Part shown: positions 37,091 through 45,828 of the stretch, piece after piece
How positions within the stretch are numbered: position 1 is the stretch's first letter
How the letters are laid out: the number at the start of each line of letters is the position of its first letter
Assembly (NCBI GenBank): GCA_029762755.1
Contig: JARVGH010000004.1
Location: 186,001 to 250,000 of the forward strand
Source of the DNA: Candidatus Bathyarchaeum tardum
GTDB taxonomy: Archaea; Thermoproteota; Bathyarchaeia; Bathyarchaeales; Bathyarchaeaceae
DNA: 64,000 nt
Direction: 5' to 3'
The notes under the pieces: generated by a model
Seen by the model: the letters and a program-made list of their open reading frames with translations, nothing else
The model's database searches: none
Told to the model about the DNA's origin: nothing
Position numbers and translations under genes: made by a program

Positions 37091-37891
37091 CTAAAACGAG
37101 GACTTACCGAGGAAATTCCAATCCTCGGTCACAAACTTTTCTTTTTTGAATTTTTCCGCAAGTTTTTGTTCATAAACAGTTAAGGGTTCTTCAACAAATT
37201 CCACGTTCAAAGCTTTCTCAAAACCCCTAACTAATGCATTATAAGCGTCTTGAACGGAAAAATCAGGGTTTATTTCCTGTTTTATACAACCAAGTTTGCG
37301 TTTAGCTACGTCAATAATTTCTTCTAAATTTGTTGACCAAGGAACCCTAAGGATACTGAACATAGTAGGGTAGTCTATTTGGAGTAAAAAGGTGCCATGT
37401 TGCATTAAAACCCCTTTTTTTGAGGTTTGAGCGTTGCCAGAAATCTTTTTTCCATCAATAGAAAGGTTGGGGCACCGTTTTGGGTCAGGGGAATGGAAAT
37501 CAGCTTTGGCACCTAATATCTTTGCAGCTTCGTTGAGTCCAGTACAGATTTTCTGATAGGCGCCTAAAAGGTCCAAGTTTTTGCATCCTAGGTCAGCAGT
37601 TTTTGCAGTTATGCTATAGGTAATTTCTCCATTTTTGTCGTGATAAACAGCTCCGCCGCCACTTATTCTTCGGACTATGTCTATTTGTTGTTTTTTGCAT
37701 TCTCCAAGGTTGATTTCGTTTTCTAAGGTTTGGAAGCGCCCAATTGAAACAGCAGAGGGGTTCCACATGTAAAAACGTAATGTGTTAGTTACTTTGCCGT
37801 GTATTCGGGCAGTTAGGATTGCTTCATCAATTGCCATATTTGTGTAAGCGTCTGCAGTTTCAAGTTTTAGTAGTCTCCAACGGTCTGACAA
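37091..37891 (-). CDS. lplA: Lipoate-protein ligase A (catalytic domain)
   Basis: 266 residues. RRISGGGAVYHD (~74-85) is the lipoate/ATP loop, and DGKKISGNAQ (~147-155) carries the catalytic lysine. It transfers lipoate or octanoate through an acyl-AMP to the lysine of H proteins. The small LplB/CTD subunit that some archaea need is not adjacent. With lipS1, lipS2 and gcvH it completes a lipoylation module spread over 9 kb. Convergent with hppA, 8 bp apart. Confidence 0.9.
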   Translation of the reverse strand: MSDRWRLLKLETADAYTNMAIDEAILTARIHGKVTNTLRFYMWNPSAVSIGRFQTLENEINLGECKKQQIDIVRRISGGGAVYHDKNGEITYSITAKTADLGCKNLDLLGAYQKICTGLNEAAKILGAKADFHSPDPKRCPNLSIDGKKISGNAQTSKKGVLMQHGTFLLQIDYPTMFSILRVPWSTNLEEIIDVAKRKLGCIKQEINPDFSVQDAYNALVRGFEKALNVEFVEEPLTVYEQKLAEKFKKEKFVTEDWNFLGKSSF

Positions 37892-38029
37892 ATAGGCAGC
37901 CTCAGAACTAAAAACATAAAAAGATATTATTAAAGGGTATAAAAAATAATTTTTGTGATATGCAGACTTTTCCGAAAAAATAGCGCAAAAGCAATATTGT
38001 AATTAAACTGAAAATTAGTTGGAGATTAA

Positions 38030-38347
38030 ATGCGCATTAACCCATTGGTTTTGTTAGTTGCAGTTAATGTTTTGATTATTGGTTTTTGTGGGGTTCTTGT
38101 TTATTCTGATTTAAATATGAGAGAATATGATATTAAAAATCATCTGAGCACTAGGGTAGTCTTAGTTGAATACAGCATTCTGAGTTACCGTCCCACTTAT
38201 CAGTACTTTGACACTAAACAACAACAAGTCATAGTTACAGAGGGGTCATGGACTTTGGATTATCTTCAAGTATCTAGTTTATTCATGGCTGTTGTTGACA
38301 TTAGATGGATTTTTGCTAACAAACAAAAATTGGGATTAACAGATTGA
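38030..38347 (+). CDS. Small membrane-anchored protein
   Basis: 105 residues from ATG 38030 with ttggaga 5 nt upstream. One N-terminal TM helix (PLVLLVAVNVLIIGFCGVLVY) is followed by an extracytoplasmic segment rich in Tyr, and a second weak hydrophobic stretch. No family recognised. It precedes the CcdA gene by 131 bp. Confidence 0.6.
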   Translation: MRINPLVLLVAVNVLIIGFCGVLVYSDLNMREYDIKNHLSTRVVLVEYSILSYRPTYQYFDTKQQQVIVTEGSWTLDYLQVSSLFMAVVDIRWIFANKQKLGLTD

Positions 38348-38478
38348 GTGCTTTAGCTTAGTCCAATTATTTGTTTTAATGTTTTTTTGAAAACAATACT
38401 TTTGATGGTTTTATGACAATAGTTAAATTCTATTGGGGCTTATCTTGTGCTCTAAAAGGCTCAAGGGCTTAGTTTAAC

Positions 38479-39162
38479 ATGACTGTTCTAGAGCAGATTT
38501 CGAATCCGTACCTTGCTTCTCTTGTTTTAGGGCTACTGTACGGGCTCACTTTCTGCGCTTCGGCTTGTCTGCCATACATTGTCAGTTACATCGCAGGCAT
38601 CGGTGCAGGCTTCAAAAAAGGGGTAATGGTTACCACAATTTACAACGCTGGACGCATAGTAGCATACGCAATAATCGGAACCATTGTAGGACTGGTAAGT
38701 GCTACAATTAGTGAAGATTTTTTCAGTGCATATCAACAATACACTGCTGTAGTTTTCAGTGCAATCATAATCTTCATTGGAGCAACCATATTAATGAAAA
38801 AACAAACCAGCTCATGTGACTGCAAAGAACAAAACCCAGATAGATTCGGAATCGCAAACCTAACCAACAGATTCGACCTAAAGGCATTTTTTATGGGCTT
38901 CACCCGAGGCTTCATTTTGTGTCCTCCCTTGGTTGCGCTTCTTGTGTATTCGGCAACTTTTGGTCAGGTTAACTCCGCAGTAATGGCCGTTTTGTTTGGA
39001 TTGGGAACAGCAATATCGCCTCTTTTGATTCTTGGCGGAGCTACAGGTTGGCTACTAAACAAGGCACCTATGTTCACAAAATGGTTGTCAAAAATTGGGG
39101 GAATCGCCCTTATTGTCATGGGATTAAGCGTGCTAATTAGTGCCTTAATAGAATTAATGTAA
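38479..39162 (+). CDS. CcdA/DsbD-like thiol-disulfide transmembrane protein
   Basis: 227 residues, about six TM helices. Cysteine-containing TM segments LTFCASACLPYI and GFILCPPLVALL occupy the two symmetric positions of the CcdA/DsbD-beta family. Such proteins carry reducing equivalents across the membrane to external thiols or cytochrome maturation. A CDCKEQ loop is also cysteine-containing. It ends 13 bp before the NapH-like gene, so the two are co-transcribed. First gene of the proposed reductase cluster. Confidence 0.83.
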   Translation: MTVLEQISNPYLASLVLGLLYGLTFCASACLPYIVSYIAGIGAGFKKGVMVTTIYNAGRIVAYAIIGTIVGLVSATISEDFFSAYQQYTAVVFSAIIIFIGATILMKKQTSSCDCKEQNPDRFGIANLTNRFDLKAFFMGFTRGFILCPPLVALLVYSATFGQVNSAVMAVLFGLGTAISPLLILGGATGWLLNKAPMFTKWLSKIGGIALIVMGLSVLISALIELM

Positions 39163-39175
39163 AGGAAGAAAAACT

Positions 39176-40354
39176 ATGCTAGAAATCATCGCAGAAACAT
39201 TGCGAGCAACAATTGCAGTAGCCTTGATTCTAGCAGGAAGCCTAGCAATTCTAATCTGGGTAAGAAACAACACAAGAAAATTAAGTGCACTACGTCTGTT
39301 CATCCAGATTGCTGCAGTTGCAGTGATTTTTCTGGGACTGATAATTGGACCTTTCGGACTTGAAAGGTGGTCATACCTTGGGACAGCACCCAAAGACATC
39401 ACCATAGGCAAAGAAATCCTAGGAAGACCATACCCAGACGGCTTAACTGTGCCTACCTTTTCCTGTTACTACGCTTCAGGAAGAACTGCAACCTGCGTAA
39501 TATGGCAACTACAAAGTTATTTGTTCCCAAATTATGGCACCAGCAGCATTTATCTCACAACAGGCTTAGAACGGCTAGCAATCGCAGTAGGGCTACTTGT
39601 AGTTATTTCAGTAATTTTTGGCAGATTCCTTTGTGGATGGATATGCCCCTTCGGATTGTATATGGATTTGCTCACCCGTTTACGAAAAGCCCTAAAAATT
39701 AGGCATTGGACACTCTCAGACAGAGTAAACGAAGGACTACGGCAAGCACGATACCTGATTATTGCAGCTTTTCTGATCTTGAGTTTTCTGTTAGGCATGC
39801 GAGCCATCGCAGGGGTAGAACTTATTTCAGAATCAGAACTAGGCAGATACCTTGAGATACCGTTCTGCCAAATTTGCCCAGCTAAACCGTTGTTTGTTCT
39901 TGTTGAAGGCGCGCTAGGATTCATGGATGTAGATTACATGCTTTCCCAAACTATTGGGGATTTTGCCCTTACGGGCTGGTATCTTACTTCAATTAACATA
40001 GTAATACTGGGTGTAGTAACTGTTGGCTCATTTATGATACGACGGTTATGGTGTCGAATTTGTCCATTAGGCGGATTGATTGCGTTATTTAGCAGATTTG
40101 GTCCTTTTAAGAAAATTTCATTAATCAAATTAACCAAAGTAGAAGAAAAATGCACAAAATGCGGCATATGTAAAAGGGTGTGTCCTCCACAGGTTACTGA
40201 AGTCTACGAAGACAAAGGAGGCGACGTAACCGTTTCGTCGTGCATCCTATGCTTCCGATGTGTAGAAATGTGCCCATACGAAGGCTGCTTGAACGTAGAA
40301 TTTGCAGGCAAGCCCATATACAAATCCAAAAATTGGCTAAATGAAGAAGAGTGA
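39176..40354 (+). CDS. NapH-like membrane 4Fe-4S protein with extra external cysteines
   Basis: 392 residues from ATG 39176. The family motifs are RFLCGWICPFG, RLWCRICPLGG and two C-terminal 4Fe-4S motifs CTKCGICKRVCP and CILCFRCVEMCP. Compared with the 17567 paralog it has an inserted segment with TFSCYYASGRTATC and FCQICPAKP, four added cysteines in regions predicted outside the TM helices. The stop overlaps the next gene region (GTGA), so translation is coupled. I infer it passes electrons between an external/membrane donor and the soluble ATPase-driven reductase downstream. Confidence 0.85.
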   Translation: MLEIIAETLRATIAVALILAGSLAILIWVRNNTRKLSALRLFIQIAAVAVIFLGLIIGPFGLERWSYLGTAPKDITIGKEILGRPYPDGLTVPTFSCYYASGRTATCVIWQLQSYLFPNYGTSSIYLTTGLERLAIAVGLLVVISVIFGRFLCGWICPFGLYMDLLTRLRKALKIRHWTLSDRVNEGLRQARYLIIAAFLILSFLLGMRAIAGVELISESELGRYLEIPFCQICPAKPLFVLVEGALGFMDVDYMLSQTIGDFALTGWYLTSINIVILGVVTVGSFMIRRLWCRICPLGGLIALFSRFGPFKKISLIKLTKVEEKCTKCGICKRVCPPQVTEVYEDKGGDVTVSSCILCFRCVEMCPYEGCLNVEFAGKPIYKSKNWLNEEE

Positions 40355-40365
40355 GGAAAAACCAA

Positions 40366-41700
40366 ATGGCAAGTGAAATCGAAAAAGGAACAAAATACAT
40401 CCCCGAAATGGCTCAAACCGAAATCGATGACTTGAACAAGTCAATCAAAACAGCATCCCTGAAGGTAATAGAGGACAACATCGAAAGAATGAAAAAAGCA
40501 TGGAAAAACCGACCGCAAGCCATGGAATATTTCGATGAAATCTCAAACCTTTTCGGAAAACGCCAAGAAGAAATCAAACAACAAAAAACAGCAGGAAAAA
40601 AAGTCGTCGGATACTCCTGCATTTTTGCACCAATAGAAATGATTCTAGCAGCAGATGCTATTCCTGTTCGCGTAGGCTCAGGATGGTACGACACCGCCAA
40701 ACTAGGCGACAGAATCATGCCAGTAGAAATTTGCCCAGTTATCCGCTCCACAGTGGGAGCAAAAATGGTCAGTTTATCACCTTTTTTGGAACTTAGCGAC
40801 GCCATTGTTATGCCCCTTACTTGTGACGGCAGAACCAAACTCAGCGAAATTTTAGCTGACTACAAACCAATCTGGCACATGAATCCACCTCGAGTAAAAG
40901 ATGACCCCCACACCTTGGGCATGTGGAAACAAGAAATTATGGTAATCAAAGAAAAAATCGAAAAGCTAACCGGAAATAAGATTACCAGAAAAAACCTGAA
41001 AGAAGCCATCGAAAAAATGCAACAAGCAACCAAAGCATTCCGCAGACTCCAAGACCTGCGCAAAGGCAACCCAGTAATTAACGGAAGAGACGCCATGCTG
41101 GTGAACCAAACAAGCCTTTGGGATGACGTCGAACGATGGACCCAAAAAGTAAACGAACTTTGTGACGAACTAGAAAAAAGGGTCGAACAAAAGGAACATT
41201 CAACTTACCCAGATACTCCTCGGGTTATGCTTACTGGAACGCCTATGATTTGGCCAGACAGCTGGAAGGTTCCTAACTTGATTGAGGAATCGAACCCTCA
41301 AGGATTAGTTGTAGTTGACGAGCAATGTTCAGGTGACAGAATATTATACGATCCCGTCGGTGTAGACGAATGGACCATGAGTGACATGCTTGATGCCATC
41401 AGTGAGCGTTATTTGATGGCTTGTACTTGTCCTTGTTTTACTTCAGAACATGGAAATGAAGACCGCATCAACTGGATAATTGACAGAATAAAAGAATACA
41501 AAGTTGACGGCGTAATCTACTACGTTGTTCGAGGCTGCATTTTATACGCCATGGAATATCAACGAATCAAACGGGTTCTTGACAAAATGAATATACCTGT
41601 GTATTACCTTGACACAGAATACACCCGCGAAGATGTGGGACAAATGAAAACACGTGTTGAAGCATTTCTTGAAATGCTGGAAGCACGAATGGACATATAA
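40366..41700 (+). CDS. Double-cubane / 2-hydroxyacyl-CoA dehydratase-like reductase
   Basis: 444 residues from ATG 40366 (gagg ~9 nt upstream; GTG 40351 is the alternative). Cysteines at 85, 123, 153, 266, 321, 353, 355, 357 and 391, with motifs GYSCIFAP, VEICP, LTCDGR, EQCSGDR, TCPCF and RGC, match the HgdB/BcrB/double-cubane-cluster protein family. Only one such gene is present; true dehydratases and benzoyl-CoA reductases use two different subunits. A single subunit with three Cys in each half fits the double-cubane proteins, which work as homodimers. It would receive electrons from the ATPases encoded next. Substrate unknown. Confidence 0.82.
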   Translation: MASEIEKGTKYIPEMAQTEIDDLNKSIKTASLKVIEDNIERMKKAWKNRPQAMEYFDEISNLFGKRQEEIKQQKTAGKKVVGYSCIFAPIEMILAADAIPVRVGSGWYDTAKLGDRIMPVEICPVIRSTVGAKMVSLSPFLELSDAIVMPLTCDGRTKLSEILADYKPIWHMNPPRVKDDPHTLGMWKQEIMVIKEKIEKLTGNKITRKNLKEAIEKMQQATKAFRRLQDLRKGNPVINGRDAMLVNQTSLWDDVERWTQKVNELCDELEKRVEQKEHSTYPDTPRVMLTGTPMIWPDSWKVPNLIEESNPQGLVVVDEQCSGDRILYDPVGVDEWTMSDMLDAISERYLMACTCPCFTSEHGNEDRINWIIDRIKEYKVDGVIYYVVRGCILYAMEYQRIKRVLDKMNIPVYYLDTEYTREDVGQMKTRVEAFLEMLEARMDI

Positions 41701-41714
41701 GAGGAGAACAAAAA

Positions 41715-42506
41715 GTGGTAGTTTCTGCCGGAGTAGACATGGGCACCCAAAGGGTAAAAGTAGCCATTATAAAAGACAAGCAAGTCGTAGGAAAGGCGCA
41801 AGAATTTGTTGGATTTGAACCCATAAAAGCTGCTGAAAAAGCCCTTGAAGAGGCACTAAAAGATGCCAGCATTTCCCGAGACGAAATTGAACATATAACA
41901 GCCACGGGAGCAGGAGTAGACATGGCAACCTTTGCTGACAGCACAGTTAGCATGATGGGAGCAGACGCCAAGGCAGGAACATATTTTTTCAGTTCAGCCC
42001 GAACAGTAATCGATGTAGGTGCAGAAGATGCCCGTGCAGTAAAATGTGACGAATATGGAATAATGCAAGACTTTATCGTAAACGCCCGATGTGCAGCAGG
42101 AGCAGGAACCTTCATAGAAGCCATGGCACGAGCTTTAGAAGTTGAACTGGAAGACATGGGCGCCTTGTCATTACAAGCAGAACGAGCAAGCCCAATAAAT
42201 GCAAGTTGTGTAATTTTTGCAGAATCAGACGTCGTTTCTTTGATTCACCGAGAAGAACCAAAAACCGAAATTGCCCGGGCAATATTTGATGCAATGGCAG
42301 AAAGAGTTTCTTCCATGGTAAAACGGTTAGGAATAAACCCTGACGTAGTTCTGGTTGGGGGAGTAGCAAAAGATGTTGGTTTTGTTACTTCACTTAAACG
42401 GCGCCTAGGAATCGAGATACTTATTCCAAAAGAACCAATTTATGCAGGAGCAATTGGAGCTGCGTTAGTTGCCGCACGAAAAGCTAAACGGAGCAGAAAA
42501 CAATGA
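41715..42506 (+). CDS. BadF/BadG/HgdC-type activator ATPase (first of two)
   Basis: 263 residues from GTG 41715 with gaggag upstream. ASKHA-fold phosphate loops GVDMGTQRVK and IDVGAEDA are present. The cluster cysteines RCAAGAGTF and ASCVIFAESD are both present, so a [4Fe-4S] cluster can bridge a dimer. It couples ATP hydrolysis to lowering the potential of an electron delivered to the double-cubane-like protein. It overlaps the next ATPase by 4 nt (ATGA). Confidence 0.9.
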   Translation: MVVSAGVDMGTQRVKVAIIKDKQVVGKAQEFVGFEPIKAAEKALEEALKDASISRDEIEHITATGAGVDMATFADSTVSMMGADAKAGTYFFSSARTVIDVGAEDARAVKCDEYGIMQDFIVNARCAAGAGTFIEAMARALEVELEDMGALSLQAERASPINASCVIFAESDVVSLIHREEPKTEIARAIFDAMAERVSSMVKRLGINPDVVLVGGVAKDVGFVTSLKRRLGIEILIPKEPIYAGAIGAALVAARKAKRSRKQ

Positions 42507-43405
42507 CAAACAACAACGAAAAAACCGAATACTGGCGATGGCTGGAATACAAAAAAGTAATGCCCAACAAAGACTGGAAAAAAGCTAAAATAATAACCGC
42601 AGGAGTCGACGTTGGATCCGTTGGCTCAAAAGCAGTAATCATGTTGGATGGAGAAATTTACGCATGGAGTGTTATGCGCACGGGCTCCAACAGTTCAGAC
42701 AGCGCTAAAAAAGCTCTCGGATGGGCCATGGAAGACACTGGATTAACCCTTGAGGATTTCCATTATATTGTGGGAACAGGCTACGGCAGAGTAAATGTTC
42801 CTATGGCTAACCGTGCAATCACAGAAATTGCATGTCACGCCAAAGGTGCCAACTACATATGGGGACCAACAGTCAGAACCGTTCTGGATGTCGGTGGACA
42901 AGACGTCAAAGCCATCAAAATTGATGAAAACGGAAAAGTCGTCAGCTTTTTAATGAACGACAAATGCGCTGCAGGCACAGGTAGAGGAATGGAAGTCATA
43001 GCCGACCTACTAAAAATTCCGATTGAAGACGTAGGCAAAGAATCCTTAAGCGTAAATGAAGAACCTGAACCAGTAAGTAGCACATGCGTAGTTTTCGCAA
43101 AAACTGAAGCAGTCGGGCTGCTCAGAAAAGGCTGGACCAAAGAAAAAGTAATAGCAGCATACGTCAGAGCCATGGCAATCAGGATGAGTGATCTCATCGA
43201 AAAAGTTGGCTGTGAAAAAGATTTCGTAATCACTGGCGGCCAATCCAAAAACATTGGAATCGTAAAAAGAGTAGAAAATATTCTAGGCGTAAAACGGTTA
43301 CCAGTTCCAAACCTTAAAGAAACTGGACTAGATCCCGTATCTGCAGGCGCTATTGGAGCAGCTTTGTTTGCTAAAGCATTGTACGAAAAATCCTTGAAAC
43401 AATAA
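42503..43405 (+). CDS. BadF/BadG/HgdC-type activator ATPase (second of two)
   Basis: 300 residues. GVDVGSVGSKAV and LDVGGQDVK are the ATP-binding loops; DKCAAGTGRGME and STCVVFAKTE supply the cluster cysteines. An N-terminal 30-residue extension (EYWRWLEYKKVMP) is absent from the first ATPase. The two are only distantly similar, which suggests a heterodimer as in BcrA/BcrD. Same operon as the reductase. Confidence 0.9.
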   Translation: MTNNNEKTEYWRWLEYKKVMPNKDWKKAKIITAGVDVGSVGSKAVIMLDGEIYAWSVMRTGSNSSDSAKKALGWAMEDTGLTLEDFHYIVGTGYGRVNVPMANRAITEIACHAKGANYIWGPTVRTVLDVGGQDVKAIKIDENGKVVSFLMNDKCAAGTGRGMEVIADLLKIPIEDVGKESLSVNEEPEPVSSTCVVFAKTEAVGLLRKGWTKEKVIAAYVRAMAIRMSDLIEKVGCEKDFVITGGQSKNIGIVKRVENILGVKRLPVPNLKETGLDPVSAGAIGAALFAKALYEKSLKQ

Positions 43406-43406
43406 G

Positions 43407-43703
43407 GTGATTAAAGTAATAACATACTATGGTTATACGGACGGCTCTGGGGAATATTACATAGTTATTGACGCCGAAAAATGCAACAGCTGCGGCGAAT
43501 GCATCAGCGCATGCCCTCAAGAAGCTCTGCAAATGGAAGATATGTTCATTGACTTAGAAGACAAACCGGTAGCTGCAGTAACAGAAGATCATCGCAAAAA
43601 AATCCGATACACTTGTTCCCCGTGCAAACCTGAAGAAAACAGCATGCCATGTATTAAATCATGTAAAAAAAACGCTATTTCATGCATATGGAAGCCGCTG
43701 TAA
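43407..43703 (+). CDS. Ferredoxin-like 4Fe-4S protein
   Basis: 98 residues from GTG 43407, one base after the previous stop. One perfect cluster motif, CNSCGECISACPQEA, and a second looser set CSPCKPEENSMPCIKSC. Such proteins feed electrons to the HgdC/BcrAD-type ATPases. Last gene of the cluster; T-rich sequence follows. Confidence 0.85.
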   Translation: MIKVITYYGYTDGSGEYYIVIDAEKCNSCGECISACPQEALQMEDMFIDLEDKPVAAVTEDHRKKIRYTCSPCKPEENSMPCIKSCKKNAISCIWKPL

Positions 43704-43849
43704 TCAATATTTGATTAATTTTGTTGTTTTATTTGGATAAATATTACTACCATAAACTGTAAACTCGTAAATAATGTGTTGCACAGTAATACAAAATAGA
43801 TACATTAAAAACAGTTCATTAACAAAGGTAGTATGTTCTTGGGATTGCG

Positions 43850-44122
43850 ATGGGAAGTAAACGCGACAGGGTGGAAATCATAGCAGAGATTCTTTGCCTG
43901 TGTTCAAAAGCACAAAGCAAGACCAGAATAATGTATGGCACAAACCTGTCTTGGAAGATGCTTCAGCATTACCTATCTTACATGCAAGAACATGGACTGC
44001 TAGAAATCAAAAACGAATCAACAAAGTATGCTGCAACAAAAAAAGGAAGAGAATTTGTTGCAAAATGGAACGAACTAAAAGAACTCTTTGAAACATCTGT
44101 CACGCCAAAACCAAACATTTAA
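43850..44122 (+). CDS. Winged-helix regulator (ArnR1/DUF4364-like)
   Basis: 90 residues. RVEIIAEILCLC, KTRIMYGTNLSWKMLQHYLSYMQEHGLLE and an ATKKGREFV wing form a winged-helix fold of the type common in archaeal transcription factors. It follows the reductase cluster by 146 bp. Regulatory target unknown. Confidence 0.78.
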   Translation: MGSKRDRVEIIAEILCLCSKAQSKTRIMYGTNLSWKMLQHYLSYMQEHGLLEIKNESTKYAATKKGREFVAKWNELKELFETSVTPKPNI

Positions 44123-44257
44123 TTGTTGGACAATCTTTTTTGAAAAAATAATCAACATTTAGACTATATCTTAGTTTTATTATCTTTTTTTTAATTATTG
44201 TTACACTTAGGGCAACATCCAAAAGTCTAGTCACATATTAAACGTTGAGGAATAATT

Positions 44258-44878
44258 TTGAAGGGCAATCGCACAAAAATGCTGAGAAACAGAGTTGCCC
44301 AAGAAGCCGCTTTACTTTTGTATACGTCTCAAGAAAAAGAGTACAAGCAAGCAAAACAGCGAGCGTCTGCAACGTTGGGAATAAGAATGTTGCCCAGCAA
44401 CTTAGAAGTCGCAAAGGAACTTGACATAATCGCGGAAGAAAACGAGGGACCTCAAAGAAAAGAACTGATTTTAAGAATGCGAAAAGAAGCAAAACAAATC
44501 ATGGAAGCATTAGCTGATTTTAATCCATTACTCGTTGGAAGTGTATGGAGAGGCACAGCCCGAAAAAACAGCGACATTGATGTGCATGTTTTTGCTCACG
44601 ATCATAAAGAGGTTCTGGAACAGCTCCAGAAACACAGTTACAAAATAATAAGGTCTGAGCGACGTTCAGTAACTAAAGAAGGATCCAAAACCTCTTCGGT
44701 TCATATCCAAGTTGTTTTGGAGTCGGGAGATACTGCAGAAATTGTTGTTTGCAGTCAAGAAAATTTGGGAAAAACACAAAGGTGTGAAACATACGGAGAC
44801 ATGAAAACAGGGCTAAATTTGAAACAGCTTACTAAAGTTTTGGAAAATAGCCCCTGCCAAAAGTTTGTTCCCCTTTGA
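44258..44878 (+). CDS. Nucleotidyltransferase-fold protein
   Basis: 206 residues from TTG with gagg upstream. GSVWRGTARKNSDIDVHVF (G-S-x2-R-G...S-D-I-D) is the polymerase-beta/MNT nucleotidyltransferase signature, at ~residues 93-111. A helical N-terminal domain precedes it. The substrate cannot be read. The next gene on the same strand is DUF2095. Confidence 0.8.
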   Translation: MKGNRTKMLRNRVAQEAALLLYTSQEKEYKQAKQRASATLGIRMLPSNLEVAKELDIIAEENEGPQRKELILRMRKEAKQIMEALADFNPLLVGSVWRGTARKNSDIDVHVFAHDHKEVLEQLQKHSYKIIRSERRSVTKEGSKTSSVHIQVVLESGDTAEIVVCSQENLGKTQRCETYGDMKTGLNLKQLTKVLENSPCQKFVPL

Positions 44879-44948
44879 GACAGATTACTGTTTAAATATT
44901 TGTTCAGTTACAAAGGAAATCGTTGTATCAAAGGAGTAAGTCCTAAAG

Positions 44949-45293
44949 TTGAAGCTAAAAAAAGAAAAATTTGAGAAAATGTTCCCAAGTTTAGCAGAAG
45001 AAATGTCAAAGGACAGCTGTAAAACAAAGATAAATTCGGTTCGTTCTGATGTTCCTACTGCAGAGAAAGCTGTTGCACAAAAATTCAATGGATACAACCC
45101 AGATGCAATTGATTTTTTGCGGAGATGCGACACGACCCAACAAGCAGAAGAAATAATTTGCTATATGAAAAAAAGGCAAGAAATTAGTCCAGATTATGCT
45201 GCAAAACTTCTAAAACAACTCAAATCTAAAGGTGTAAGAAGTTTTGGAGCAAAAAAAGGGGATGACTATTACCTGCGAGAAGATGGCTTCTAA
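44949..45293 (+). CDS. DUF2095-like archaeal protein
   Basis: 114 residues from TTG with ggag upstream. NPDAIDFLRRCDTTQQAEEIICYMKKRQEI and GVRSFGAKKGDDYY are the conserved blocks of DUF2095, known only from archaea. No function established. Confidence 0.82.
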   Translation: MKLKKEKFEKMFPSLAEEMSKDSCKTKINSVRSDVPTAEKAVAQKFNGYNPDAIDFLRRCDTTQQAEEIICYMKKRQEISPDYAAKLLKQLKSKGVRSFGAKKGDDYYLREDGF

Positions 45294-45361
45294 ATAATAA
45301 AATAGAAAAAAGAGTTACAAAAACAAAGGGATTTTCTTAAGAGTAAAAGCTTTCCGTAGGT

Positions 45362-45637
45362 TCAGCGTTTCAAGTTTATTTCAATTGTTGAAACATTTCT
45401 TGTTCCATCTTCGCGTTGTAGTTCTTCGGTTCCAATTTCAATTTGTTCAACTTTTAGGTCTTTCATGAATTTTCGTCGAACAATTTCTACAACATCGATA
45501 GCGGTGGTTATTGCTTTACCTCTAGCCTTCAAGTTGACAATTTTGGTGTTAGATTCGTTGAAGTGGGTAATTACAGCCAGAACATAGCTCATTGCGGGTT
45601 TTGTTCCAACATAGATTGTATTTGGATCTTTTGACAG
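45362..45637 (-). CDS. albA: DNA/RNA-binding protein Alba, apparent CTG start
   Basis: From CTG 45637 the protein is 91 residues and opens with YVGTKPAMSYVLAV, the conserved N-terminal strand and KP loop of Alba. The ATG at 45592 would remove that essential part. A perfect ggaggtg Shine-Dalgarno (45643-45649) lies 5 nt before the CTG, and no ATG/GTG/TTG in frame fits. The rest (LKARGKAITTAIDVVEIVRRKFM ... VSTIEINLKR) is typical. Alba is an abundant chromatin and RNA-binding protein. Confidence 0.92.
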   Translation of the reverse strand: MSKDPNTIYVGTKPAMSYVLAVITHFNESNTKIVNLKARGKAITTAIDVVEIVRRKFMKDLKVEQIEIGTEELQREDGTRNVSTIEINLKR

Positions 45638-45828
45638 GTAGACACCTCCATTTTTTATTTGTTTAGTTTACTACTTGGTCTTATTTTTTGGAATCAGATT
45701 CATAATATTGAACCTGTTTCCATTCTTTGTTATGGTGTTTACCTTTTTAATTTTTGGCATAAAATTAGGATTGAAAAGTTTTTGTTTCATTAAAAACATA
45801 CAAAAATAGTTAATTGGAGCTAACCAAC

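Noticed and set aside
40366-43703. Calling the cluster a benzoyl-CoA reductase
   Set aside because: Two catalytic subunits (BcrB and BcrC) are needed; only one is present, and no benzoate pathway genes are nearby.
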